Shown here: positions 25,457 through 32,601 of the stretch, piece by piece
Position numbering within the stretch: the stretch's first letter is position 1
Layout of the letters: the number at the start of each line of letters is the position of its first letter
NCBI RefSeq assembly: GCF_000342045.1
Contig: NZ_AONQ01000046.1
Coordinates: 1-34,957 of the forward strand
DNA from: Paramagnetospirillum caucaseum
Lineage (GTDB): Bacteria > Pseudomonadota > Alphaproteobacteria > Rhodospirillales > Magnetospirillaceae
Length of the DNA: 34,957 nt
Reading direction: 5' to 3'
The notes under the pieces: generated by a model
Seen by the model: only the letters and a program-made list of their open reading frames with translations
Told to the model about the DNA's origin: nothing
The model's database searches: none
Made by a program: the position numbers and the translations under genes

Positions 25457-26278
25457 CTACCCGAGGTCGATGGATTCGACCTCGGCTTCCTTGATGATCC
25501 AGGGCACGAAGACCTTCGACACCCGGGCGAAGCGCTCCGGCGCGTCGGTGGCGAGGTAGCGCACCGTCGCCGCGCCGCCCTCGGCCTTGAGGTTGCGGAG
25601 CGACAGCAGGTCTTCCAGCACCATGGCGGTGGTCGAGGCGGAATCCACCACGGCCACGTCGCGGCCCAGCAGTCGGCGGAACAGCGGCGCCAGAGCGGGG
25701 AAGTGGGTGCAGCCCAGCAGCAGGCAGTCGGCGGAATCGGGGCCGCTGAACAGCGGGTCGAGATAGTGCCGGGCGATCTGCTCGGCGATGGGGCCGTCCA
25801 CCAGCCCCTCCTCGACCATGGAGACGAACAGCGGACAGGGCAGTTGCGTCACCTGGGCGTGGGGGCGCGAATGCAGGATGGCGCGGGGATAGGTGCCGGC
25901 CTGCACGGCGCTTTCGGTGGCGATGACCACGATGCGGCCCCGCGCCGAGGCCGCCGCCGCGGCGGCCGCGCCGGGCTCCACCACGCCGACCACCGGCAGG
26001 CCGGGAAAGGCGGCGCGCAGATCGTCCAGCGCATGGGCCGACGAGGTGTTGTCGGCTACCAGCAGCGCCTTGATGCCGTAGGAGACCAGCTTGCGGGTGG
26101 CTTCCAGGGCGTAGGCCGCCACGGTCTGGGCGCTCTTGGTGCCGTAGGGCAGCCGCGCCGTGTCGCCCAGATAGATCAGCGATTCGCCGGGCAGGCGCTC
26201 GCGCACCGCCTTCAGCACGGTCAGTCCGCCGACGCCGGAATCGAAGATGCCGATGGGAAGATGGGGGTTGCCGGTCAT
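25457..26278 (-). CDS. murI: Glutamate racemase family protein with Cys-to-Asp change at the first catalytic site
   Basis: A 273-residue protein of normal MurI length. Conserved elements are IGIFDSGVGGLTVLKAV (residues 9-25), YLGDTARLPYGTKS, ESAVQAGTYPRAI and, with the second catalytic cysteine C190 and H192, LLLGCTHFPAL. The first catalytic cysteine, normally in ACNTASA, is D76 here (LLVADNTSSAHAL, codon GAC), which needs two base changes from a Cys codon. Glutamate racemases use the two cysteines as opposing acid/base pair to make D-glutamate for peptidoglycan, so this protein may have altered chemistry or use Asp as base. The start at 26278 matches the family; upstream in-frame TTG extension is rejected. 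Its promoter region is shared with the divergent CRP/FNR gene. Confidence 0.8.
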   Translation of the reverse strand: MTGNPHLPIGIFDSGVGGLTVLKAVRERLPGESLIYLGDTARLPYGTKSAQTVAAYALEATRKLVSYGIKALLVADNTSSAHALDDLRAAFPGLPVVGVVEPGAAAAAAASARGRIVVIATESAVQAGTYPRAILHSRPHAQVTQLPCPLFVSMVEEGLVDGPIAEQIARHYLDPLFSGPDSADCLLLGCTHFPALAPLFRRLLGRDVAVVDSASTTAMVLEDLLSLRNLKAEGGAATVRYLATDAPERFARVSKVFVPWIIKEAEVESIDLG

Positions 26279-26394
26279 GGTGCCTGGTTCGGAAGGTGAG
26301 TCAGCTGCATACTTAGACCTCCACTGGACCTCCGGCAAGGGGACGTATTTAGGGGCTGGAACCGTCCGGCACTTCGTCGTACGGTGCCCCCCGA

Positions 26395-26408
26395 TTGACC
26401 GGAGTCAC
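26395..26408. promoter_or_regulatory. FNR/DNR-like box before the first CRP/FNR gene
   Basis: TTGAC-CGGA-GTCAC matches the TTGAC-N4-GTCAA type palindrome at nine of ten half-site positions. Its centre is only about 22 bases before the start codon, downstream of any likely promoter, so binding would suggest autorepression. The protein encoded next has the ExxSR recognition-helix motif used on such sites. Confidence 0.45.
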
Positions 26409-26423
26409 ACGAGGGAATCCGTA

Positions 26424-27122
26424 ATGACGCAGGCACTCGACCGCGAGGTGCTACTGCAACTGCAATTCGCGCCGCTGTTCACCGGCCTGGCCGAGAAGGA
26501 CGTGCGCGCGCTTCTTGACGGCGCCGAACTGCTGGTTCTGGGGCACGAGCACCTGCTCTACCGCGAGGGCGACCCGGTGGAGCGCTTCTACGTGGTGCTG
26601 GACGGCCACGTCGAATTGTCGCTGGAGGTGGACGGCAAGAAGAGCGTGGTCGAGGTGGCGCGGCGCGCCACCGTGCTGGCCGATGCCGCCATGTTCGGCC
26701 CCGGCCGCTACATCATGACCGCGCGGGTGCTGACCGGGGCGACCCTGCTGGCCATTCCGGCCCCGTCATTCCGTGCCCGCCTGGAAGAGCGCCTGGACAT
26801 CACGCTGCACATGCTGACCACCATGAGCTTCCGCCTGCGCATGCTGGTCCGCCAGATCGCCGAGCTGAAGCTGAAGACCACCGCCCAGCGCCTGGGGTCC
26901 TTCCTGCTGACCATGGTGGAGGCCGAGGACGGCAAGGCCGAGCTGCGCTTTCCCTACGACAAGAAGCTGGTGGCCGACCAGCTGGGCATGAAGCCGGAAA
27001 GCCTGTCCCGCGCGTTGGGCAAGCTGGGGCGCATCGGGGTCGAGTCCCTGCCCGACAATCTGGTGGTCATCGCCGACGTGGCCCGGTTGCGCGAATTCTG
27101 CGCCGAAGAAGAGGTGGGATAA
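26424..27122 (+). CDS. CRP/FNR-family transcriptional regulator 1
   Basis: A 232-residue regulator. The cyclic-nucleotide-binding-type beta barrel spans about residues 15-120 (LLYREGDPVERFYVVLDGHV), followed by the dimerisation helix near 125-150. The C-terminal winged HTH is at about 155-225, with recognition helix MKPESLSRALGKLGRIG; E192, S195 and R196 form the ExxSR pattern that in FNR contacts TTGA half-sites. It has no N-terminal cysteine cluster (only C226), so it is not an oxygen-sensing FNR and is closer to the DNR/NnrR nitric-oxide type by absence of cysteines and context. The start at 26424 has GAGGG at 8 bases. A second regulator follows after 5 bases. Confidence 0.87.
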   Translation: MTQALDREVLLQLQFAPLFTGLAEKDVRALLDGAELLVLGHEHLLYREGDPVERFYVVLDGHVELSLEVDGKKSVVEVARRATVLADAAMFGPGRYIMTARVLTGATLLAIPAPSFRARLEERLDITLHMLTTMSFRLRMLVRQIAELKLKTTAQRLGSFLLTMVEAEDGKAELRFPYDKKLVADQLGMKPESLSRALGKLGRIGVESLPDNLVVIADVARLREFCAEEEVG

Positions 27123-27127
27123 GGCCG

Positions 27128-27826
27128 ATGGGACTGAGCGCCGCCGAACTGGATCTCGTCGCCAAGGCCCCCCTGCTGGCCGGGCTGTCGCCCACCGATC
27201 TCGCCCTGCTGATGGACGGCGCCCATTCCGCCGCCTATCCCGAGACCGAGCTGCTGTTCAGCCAGGGCGACAAGGCCGACCGCTTCTTCATCCTGCTGGA
27301 GGGTCGGGTCAACGTCTTCGCCCTGACCGAGACCGGCGACCAGTCCATCATCGAGGTGTTCGACCCCATCGTGTCGTTCGCCGAGGCCGCCATCTTCTCG
27401 TCGGGCATCTTTCCCCTGAACGCCGAGGTGATGGCCGGGTCGAGGCTGGTGCACGTACCCGCCTCGCTGTTCCTCAAGCGCCTGGCCGACAACCGCTCGC
27501 TGGGTCTGCTGCTGCTGGGCGGCCTGTCCCAATGGCAGTTCCGCCTGGTCCACGAGATCAGCGAGTTGAAGAGCAAGTCGCCGGGCCAGCGCCTCGCCAC
27601 CTTCCTGCTGGCTTTGGCCGCCAAGGCGGGGGCCGACGGTTCGGGCAAGGTGCGCCTGCCGCTGACCAAGGCGGTGCTGGCCAGCCGCATCGGCATCGCG
27701 CCGGAAAGCCTGTCGCGCGCCCTGAACCGCCTCAAGGCCTTCGGCGTCGAGACCCATGGCCGCGAGGTGGAGATCACCGATGTGGAGGCCCTGCGCCGCA
27801 TGGTGCGCGAGGGCGGCGGGGAATAG
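27128..27826 (+). CDS. CRP/FNR-family transcriptional regulator 2
   Basis: A 232-residue paralogue-like regulator, same length as its neighbour. The sensory barrel shows LLFSQGDKADRFFILLEGRV and SIIEVFDPIVSFAEAAIFSS, a helix follows (FRLVHEISELKSKSPGQRLA), then the winged HTH with IGIAPESLSRALNRLKAFG; E193, S196 and R197 again give ExxSR. It has no cysteine at all, excluding an Fe-S sensor; heme-mediated NO sensing as in DNR is plausible but not shown. It lies 5 bases after regulator 1. The two could heterodimerise or form a cascade. The next gene begins 129 bases later behind an FNR-like box. Confidence 0.87.
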   Translation: MGLSAAELDLVAKAPLLAGLSPTDLALLMDGAHSAAYPETELLFSQGDKADRFFILLEGRVNVFALTETGDQSIIEVFDPIVSFAEAAIFSSGIFPLNAEVMAGSRLVHVPASLFLKRLADNRSLGLLLLGGLSQWQFRLVHEISELKSKSPGQRLATFLLALAAKAGADGSGKVRLPLTKAVLASRIGIAPESLSRALNRLKAFGVETHGREVEITDVEALRRMVREGGGE

Positions 27827-27887
27827 CGCCACCCGGACCGGGATGACGGTGCCGCAAATGCCTCCAATCCGCACATAAAAACTCAGC

Positions 27888-27901
27888 TTAACAAACGTCA
27901 A
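27888..27901. promoter_or_regulatory. FNR/DNR-like box before the DUF2249 gene
   Basis: TTAAC-AAAC-GTCAA, nine of ten half-site positions of TTGAC-N4-GTCAA, centred 61 bases before the ATG at 27956. At a class II activation position (-41.5) transcription would start near 27936, but the -10 there (CAGCTT) is weak, as expected for an activator-dependent promoter. It suggests control of the three downstream genes by the regulators encoded just upstream. Confidence 0.5.
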
Positions 27902-27955
27902 GGCGGGACCTTGGTCGTAGGGGCAGCTTGTGGATCACCCTTGCGGAAGGTGTTC

Positions 27956-28540
27956 ATGATGGCCGGTGACGTGGCGAGTGCGGTGATCAACGAGGCTGGA
28001 GGGCCGCCGGAATGGCTGTCCCTGGCGCTCGACGCCTCGCCGCTGGACGTCCGCTCACTGCTGGCCCAGGGCGTCGATCCCTTCGCCACCGTCATGGAAG
28101 CCGCCTCGGGGATCGAATTCGGCGGCTCCCTGGTGATCGACGCGCCCTTCAATCCGTCGCCGCTGCGGCGCATCCTGGCCGGGCGGGGTTTCTCGTCCTA
28201 TGGCCGCAAGCTCAATGAGGGCCATTGGCGGGTATTTTTCCACCTGGATGGCGGCGTGGATTGGGAAAGCGGCGCCGAGGTGGACGTGGGGCCCGAGGGC
28301 GCCATGACCTGGCGCGAGGAGGACGGGCTGCACATCGACGTGCGCAAGCTGACGCCGCCCAATCCCATGCTGGCCATCCTGCGGCTGATCGAACGCGCCG
28401 GTCCGGGCGAGACCGTGGTGGTCCACCACGAGCGCGAACCCCATTTCCTCGCCCCCGAACTGGCTGAGCGCGGCTGGCGCATCGCCCGGGTTTCCAGCGA
28501 GGTGGTCAATGTCAGGCTGTGGCTGGAGCGGATGAGCTGA
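27956..28540 (+). CDS. Tandem DUF2249 (TusA/SirA-like fold) protein
   Basis: A 194-residue cytoplasmic protein with two copies of the DUF2249 domain: about residues 29-96 (LDVRSLLAQGVDPFATVMEA to GHWRVFF) and 127-190 (IDVRKLTPPNPMLAILRLIE to VVNVRLW). DUF2249 is a small alpha/beta fold related to TusA/SirA, often found near denitrification, nitric-oxide-response or haemerythrin genes; its biochemical role is not established. The usual TusA cysteine is missing from both copies. GGAAGG lies 5 bases before the ATG at 27956 (8 before the alternative at 27959). Its stop shares one base with the start of the membrane-protein gene (TGATG). Confidence 0.8.
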   Translation: MMAGDVASAVINEAGGPPEWLSLALDASPLDVRSLLAQGVDPFATVMEAASGIEFGGSLVIDAPFNPSPLRRILAGRGFSSYGRKLNEGHWRVFFHLDGGVDWESGAEVDVGPEGAMTWREEDGLHIDVRKLTPPNPMLAILRLIERAGPGETVVVHHEREPHFLAPELAERGWRIARVSSEVVNVRLWLERMS

Positions 28541-29838
28541 TGTTTCCCGGCAGCTTCATGATGGGGGCGAAGGACCGCCTCCTGCCTCCCTCCGTCCCCT
28601 ACCGCTTCTTCGTGGCGGCGGCGGCCTTCCACCTGCTGGCCTGGGTGCTGCTGCTGGTCGGCAATGACGGCATCCTCGGCTTTGCCGGTGGCCAGGGCAT
28701 GGTTCTGGCGGCGCTGCACCTGATCACGCTGGGCACCCTGGCCATGACCGCCATGGGGGCCGCCATCCAGCTGCTGCCGGTGGCGACGCGGCGCCCTCTC
28801 GGCCCCATCTGGGCCATCAAGCTGATGTTCATCCTCTATGTCCCCGGCGTGGCGCTGTTCGCCGGCGGCCTGGCCCATGCCGTCGCCTGGGTCCAGCATG
28901 CCGGCGCGACCCTCAGCGTCGCCGGTCTGGTCCTGTTCGGCGGCCTGGTGGGGGCCAACCTGCGCAAGGTGGGCGACCTGCCCGGCGTCACCCGCCACGC
29001 CTGGCTGGCGGTGGCCTCGCTGATCGGCCTCGCCGTTCTCGGGCTGCTGCTGGTCATCGACTTCACCAAGGGCTTCCTGCCCGATCACGGGGCGGCGGCC
29101 GCCGCCCACGCGGTGCTGGCCGGCTACGGCTTCATGGGCATGCTGGCGCTGGGCTTCTCCTACGTGCTGATCCCCATGTTCGTGCTGGGCTCGGCGGTTC
29201 CCGACGTGGTGGGCAAGCGGACGGCGCTGCTGTCGGGGCTGGGCCTGGCGGTGGGGGCGGGGGGCGCCCTGGCCGGGTTCGGTCCGGCCGCCGCCTTAGG
29301 GATCCTGCTGGGGCTGGCCGCCACGGCGGTCTATCTGCGCGGCATGCTGGCCAGCCTCAAGACCCGCATGAAGAAGCGCCTGGAGCCGTTCTTCCGCATG
29401 GTGTGGGTCGCCTGGGCGCTGCTGCCGCTCAGCCTGCTGGCCGGGCTGGCCCCGGCGCTGGGCGCGCCGCTCGACCCCTGGGCGGGGCTGTGGGGCTTTC
29501 TGCTGGTGTTCGGCTGGCTCTTGTCCTTCGTCACGGCGATCCTGCAGCGGATCATGCCATTCCTGGCCTCCATGCATTCCTCGGCCCTGGGTGGCAAGCC
29601 GGCGTTGCTGTCGCACCTTGCGCCCAAGCTGCCGGTCGATATTCACCTGGGCTGCCATGTGGCCGCCCTGGTCCTGGTTTCCACCGCCCTGGCCGGCGGC
29701 TGGGTCTGGCCGCTGCGGCTGGGCCTGATCGCCGGTCTGGCCGGTGCCGTCGCGTTCGGCGTCTACACCGTGGAGGTGTTGCGCCGGTATCGGTCCCACA
29801 TGGCCGCCGCCGCCGCTGCGGCCGCTCAACAAGGATAG
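28540..29838 (+). CDS. 12-TM membrane protein, NnrS / heme-copper oxidase subunit I-like
   Basis: A 432-residue protein with about twelve hydrophobic helices. Histidines lie within or at the edge of several: H31, H60 (LAALHLITLGTLAMT), H113, H120, H190 (AAAHAVLAGYGFMGMLALGF), H346, H369 and H373. Repeated helices of the form HLxTLGxxxMTxxGA and HAxLxxxGFMG recall NnrS and the CcoN-like family of heme proteins that respond to nitric oxide. I cannot confirm heme ligands from sequence. It starts at 28540 inside the DUF2249 stop, so it is translationally coupled, and the haemerythrin gene follows after 6 bases. It ends with a hydrophilic Ala-rich tail. Haem, copper or quinone binding in the membrane is an inference. 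Confidence 0.65.
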   Translation: MFPGSFMMGAKDRLLPPSVPYRFFVAAAAFHLLAWVLLLVGNDGILGFAGGQGMVLAALHLITLGTLAMTAMGAAIQLLPVATRRPLGPIWAIKLMFILYVPGVALFAGGLAHAVAWVQHAGATLSVAGLVLFGGLVGANLRKVGDLPGVTRHAWLAVASLIGLAVLGLLLVIDFTKGFLPDHGAAAAAHAVLAGYGFMGMLALGFSYVLIPMFVLGSAVPDVVGKRTALLSGLGLAVGAGGALAGFGPAAALGILLGLAATAVYLRGMLASLKTRMKKRLEPFFRMVWVAWALLPLSLLAGLAPALGAPLDPWAGLWGFLLVFGWLLSFVTAILQRIMPFLASMHSSALGGKPALLSHLAPKLPVDIHLGCHVAALVLVSTALAGGWVWPLRLGLIAGLAGAVAFGVYTVEVLRRYRSHMAAAAAAAAQQG

Positions 29839-29844
29839 CGTTCC

Positions 29845-30336
29845 ATGAATACCCAGACCGGCGCCCTGCTGCATCAGGCCCACATGACCACCATCGAGGC
29901 GTTGCAGTCGCTGGACGAGCTGCTCGGCTCCCACAAGAAGGCGCCGGCCAAGGACGACCTGCTGGGCCGCAAGCTCAAGCAGCTGGCCCGCATCCTCAAG
30001 TCCGAGGTGGAAAACCATTTCGGCTTCGAGGAGAACCACCTGTTCAAGGTGTTCGTCGAGCAGGGCGAGACCGGCATCGTCACCATGCTGACCCACGAGC
30101 ACCGCTCGATCCTGCCGCTGGCGCTGCAGGTAGCTGACTTGGCGGTGGCCGCCGCCGAGTCCGGCTTCACCGACGCCACCTGGACCGAGTTCAAGGATGC
30201 CGGCGCCGAACTGGTCGAGCGCGAGATCTTCCACATCCAGAAGGAAGAGATGGGCCTGCTGGCCGCCATCGCCTCGCTGGTCGATCCCGAGATGGACGAG
30301 GAACTGGCCAACATCTACCGCGCCGAAGTGGGCTGA
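29845..30336 (+). CDS. Hemerythrin-like (HHE domain) protein
   Basis: A 163-residue four-helix-bundle protein. Candidate di-iron ligands lie one set per helix: H10/H13 at the start, H58 with E62/E63 in VENHFGFEENHLF, H84/H86 in MLTHEHRSILPL, and H130 with E134/E135 in FHIQKEEMGLL. This is the HHE-domain pattern; such proteins bind O2 or NO at a di-iron site or repair iron centres. It is cytoplasmic, without signal or membrane segment. It is the last gene behind the two CRP/FNR regulators, DUF2249 and 12-TM protein genes, 6 bases after the latter, which supports a shared gas-response role. Confidence 0.88.
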   Translation: MNTQTGALLHQAHMTTIEALQSLDELLGSHKKAPAKDDLLGRKLKQLARILKSEVENHFGFEENHLFKVFVEQGETGIVTMLTHEHRSILPLALQVADLAVAAAESGFTDATWTEFKDAGAELVEREIFHIQKEEMGLLAAIASLVDPEMDEELANIYRAEVG

Positions 30337-30482
30337 TATCCCCAAAACTCAAAGTGAGCTCTGGCTAGGCCCAAGGGGCCGCGCGGGCGCCGGCTTTGCC
30401 GGCAAACATGTGTTAGCGCGCTTTCGCGCGCGGTGCCGCGGGAGGCAAGGGCGCGGAGGCGCCCGCCCGCCGCTTGAGGGCG

Positions 30483-30506
30483 GTGTCGATCGGAATCGAT
30501 CGACAC
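30483..30506. repeat. Perfect 10-base inverted repeat in a structured intergenic region
   Basis: GTGTCGATCG-GAAT-CGATCGACAC. It is the last of several stems in 30337-30515, after GCCGGC-TTT-GCCGGC and GCGCGC-type pairings around 30415-30440. No gene, promoter or T-run is seen in this 180-base stretch. It may be a composite intergenic repeat or a structured RNA tail of the haemerythrin operon. Confidence 0.5.
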
Positions 30507-30515
30507 AAACATGAG

Positions 30516-30549
30516 AAAGACCCCCCGGCCGGCGCCGGGGGGTCTTTTT
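30516..30549. terminator. Bidirectional rho-independent terminator
   Basis: AAAGACCCCCCGG-CCGGCG-CCGGGGGGTCTTTTT: 13 paired bases with flanking A-run and T-run, so it works on both strands. It ends the haemerythrin operon on the plus strand and the acidic-protein gene on the minus strand. Confidence 0.9.
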
Positions 30550-30561
30550 CGCGCGAAAAGC

Positions 30562-30903
30562 CTATTCCGCCTCGATGCCGGCGGCGGGCAGCACGGTGAC
30601 GCCGGTGCCGTCCTCGTCCTCGATCAGCACGATATCGCCCTCGATGCGGTCGCCGTCTTCAGCCAGATTGTTGAAGTAGTGCCACAGGAACGAGACGGCG
30701 ATGGTCTGGTCGATCTCGTCGTCCTCTTCCATCTCGTCCTCGTCCATGGCCGAGATGTCGCGCAGGATCTCCAGCGAGTCCTCGAACATCTCGTTCATGT
30801 CGGGCTTGTCCTCGAGGACGTTCTTGATGATGTAGTCGTGCTCGGAATCTTCCAGCTCGTACTTCCACTGGGCGCTGCCCGACTTGTAGTAAACGGTGAT
30901 CAT
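30562..30903 (-). CDS. Acidic conserved-looking protein, function unknown
   Basis: A 113-residue very acidic protein (stretches such as MDEDEMEEDDEIDQT). It begins MITVYYKSGSAQWKYELEDS, a beta-hairpin-like start, and has one aromatic segment (VSFLWHYFNN) after the acidic stretch. No signal peptide, membrane helix or cysteine is seen. I do not recognise a family. Coding is supported by a clean frame from 30903, a terminator directly downstream and absence of any better frame. It is divergent from purU with 129 bases between. It might be a small protein-interaction or nucleic-acid-mimic protein, but that would be speculation from charge alone. Confidence 0.7.
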   Translation of the reverse strand: MITVYYKSGSAQWKYELEDSEHDYIIKNVLEDKPDMNEMFEDSLEILRDISAMDEDEMEEDDEIDQTIAVSFLWHYFNNLAEDGDRIEGDIVLIEDEDGTGVTVLPAAGIEAE

Positions 30904-31032
30904 CAAGCCTGCTCCGTGAGGGAACGATTTCCCGCGACCTTCGGGCATTTGCGGCGAAAAGGCAAGGGCGGGATTGCCCATCCGCGCCGGGTCGGATAAA
31001 CCCTTTGATCTATTTGAAAGAGGAGCCTGATC

Positions 31033-31893
31033 ATGGCCGACAAGCCCGCCTGGGTGCTGACCATCACCTGCCCCGACACGGTGGGAATCGTGGCGGCGGT
31101 TTCGGGGTTCCTGAGCACCCACGACTGCTTCATCACCGAGGCGGCCCAGTTCGGCGACCCCCTGTCGTCGCGCTTCTTCATGCGCATCGTGTTCGGGGCC
31201 GGCGCCATGACGCCGCCCATGGCCGAGTTGGAAAAGCTGTTCACCGAGGTGGCGGCCCGCTTCCAGATGATCTGGAAGCTGCATGACGGCTCGCGCAAGG
31301 CCCGGGTGGTGATCCTGGTGTCCAAGTTCGGGCATTGCCTGAACGACCTGCTGCACCGCTACCATACCGGCTCGCTGCCCATCGAGATTCCGGCGGTGAT
31401 CTCCAACCACCAGGACATGCGCTCCATCGTCGAATGGCACGGTATCCCCTATCACTACCTGGCGGTGGACAAGCACGACAAGACCGCCCAGGAGAACCGG
31501 GTGATGGAGGTGATCGGGCGCGCCGATGCCGAACTGGTGGTGCTGGCCCGCTACATGCAGATCCTGTCCACCGACATGTGCACCCGGCTGCAGGGCAAGG
31601 CCATCAACATCCACCACTCGTTCCTGCCCAGCTTCAAGGGCGCCAAGCCCTATCACCAGGCCCATTCCCGCGGCGTCAAGATCATCGGCGCCACCGCCCA
31701 TTACGTCACCCCCGACCTGGACGAGGGGCCGATCATCGAGCAGGGCGTCGAGCGCGTCGACCACACCCACACCCCCGACGATCTGGTGGCCATCGGCCGC
31801 GACATCGAGAACGTGGTGCTGGCCCGTGCCGTGCGCTGGCACACCGAGCACCGGGTGCTGCTCAACGGCTCGAAGACGGTGGTGTTCCGGTAG
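31033..31893 (+). CDS. purU: Formyltetrahydrofolate deformylase
   Basis: A 286-residue protein. An N-terminal ACT domain (about residues 5-85, LTITCPDTVGIVAAVSGFLS) precedes the formyltransferase-fold hydrolase domain. Catalytic elements are NIHHSFLPSFKGAKPYHQAH, with the family's N and H residues, and the aspartate region VTPDLDEGPIIEQ. It hydrolyses 10-formyl-THF to THF and formate, adjusting one-carbon pools and formate supply. GAGGAG about 7 bases before the ATG at 31033 supports the start. It is a single-gene unit on the plus strand with the FecR-domain gene convergent 3 bases after its stop. Confidence 0.95.
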   Translation: MADKPAWVLTITCPDTVGIVAAVSGFLSTHDCFITEAAQFGDPLSSRFFMRIVFGAGAMTPPMAELEKLFTEVAARFQMIWKLHDGSRKARVVILVSKFGHCLNDLLHRYHTGSLPIEIPAVISNHQDMRSIVEWHGIPYHYLAVDKHDKTAQENRVMEVIGRADAELVVLARYMQILSTDMCTRLQGKAINIHHSFLPSFKGAKPYHQAHSRGVKIIGATAHYVTPDLDEGPIIEQGVERVDHTHTPDDLVAIGRDIENVVLARAVRWHTEHRVLLNGSKTVVFR

Positions 31894-31896
31894 GCG

Positions 31897-32523
31897 TCAG
31901 TTTTCGAAGCCGACCGTGGCGAAGGCGCGCCGGATGCGGTCGTCGCCCCAGAAGGACGGCGGAAGCGGCGCGCCCCCCGGCCCGGCCACCGACGTCCCTT
32001 CGCCCGGCGTTCCCAACTCGACGCTGCCGGCCGCCGTGGTCACCACGATGCGGCCTTCGAGCAGCAGCACGCTGAGCGGATCGTCCAGCGGCCCGCCCCA
32101 GAACTGGGTGCCGCGCACCCCCACCGAGGCCAGCGGCGTCTTCACCGTCAGGGGATGATCGGGCAGCTTGCCCACCGCCCCGGTGCGCAGCAGGAACGAA
32201 CCCTCGACCAGGGCCAGTTCCGCCGCGCCCGCCGCCTGGGCGGCGTTCCAGGCGAAGGCGGCCACCGCCATCTCGGCCCCGTCGCTCAATGTCAGTTCCA
32301 TGCCGTCGATGAACTGGACCAGCAGGCGGGCGCCGGGGCCGGTGCGCAGGGATTCCCCCCGCCGGATGGGGTCGCCCACCGCCAGGGGGCGGGCGGCGGC
32401 GGCCTCGCGGGCTTCGGCGCTGCCCTGCAGGCGGACCACCTTGCCCACCTCCTGGGCGCCGGCGCCGGGGGCCAGCAGGATCAGGCCCAGGACCAGGGCC
32501 AACAGCATGTGCGGAACAGGCAT
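31897..32523 (-). CDS. Secreted FecR-domain protein
   Basis: A 208-residue protein with a Sec signal (MLLALVLGLILLAPGAGA then QE) and a FecR domain over most of the mature part: VGKVVRLQGSAEA, IRRGESLRTGPGARLLVQF, DGMELTLSDGAEMAV, TPLASVGVRGTQFWGG. Classical FecR is an anti-sigma regulator with an N-terminal helix before its membrane anchor; this version is only signal plus domain and no ECF sigma factor or TonB receptor gene is adjacent, so it belongs to the stand-alone periplasmic FecR group of unknown role. GGGGAG 6 bases before the ATG at 32523 sets the start. It converges with purU, leaving 3 bases between the two stops. Confidence 0.85.
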   Translation of the reverse strand: MPVPHMLLALVLGLILLAPGAGAQEVGKVVRLQGSAEAREAAAARPLAVGDPIRRGESLRTGPGARLLVQFIDGMELTLSDGAEMAVAAFAWNAAQAAGAAELALVEGSFLLRTGAVGKLPDHPLTVKTPLASVGVRGTQFWGGPLDDPLSVLLLEGRIVVTTAAGSVELGTPGEGTSVAGPGGAPLPPSFWGDDRIRRAFATVGFEN

Positions 32524-32601
32524 TCCCAACTCCCCCCTTGCCGGGCAAACTCGCTTCATTATCTCGTGAGGCGGCACGGGTCGGTCAAGGAGGAGAATAG
32601 C

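Noticed and set aside
26279-26338. N-terminal extension of the murI-like gene from a TTG
   Set aside because: The start is non-standard, the residues are not MurI-like, and they overlap the divergent promoter region.
26424-27826. FNR oxygen sensor
   Set aside because: Neither regulator has the N-terminal cysteine cluster; the second has no cysteine at all.
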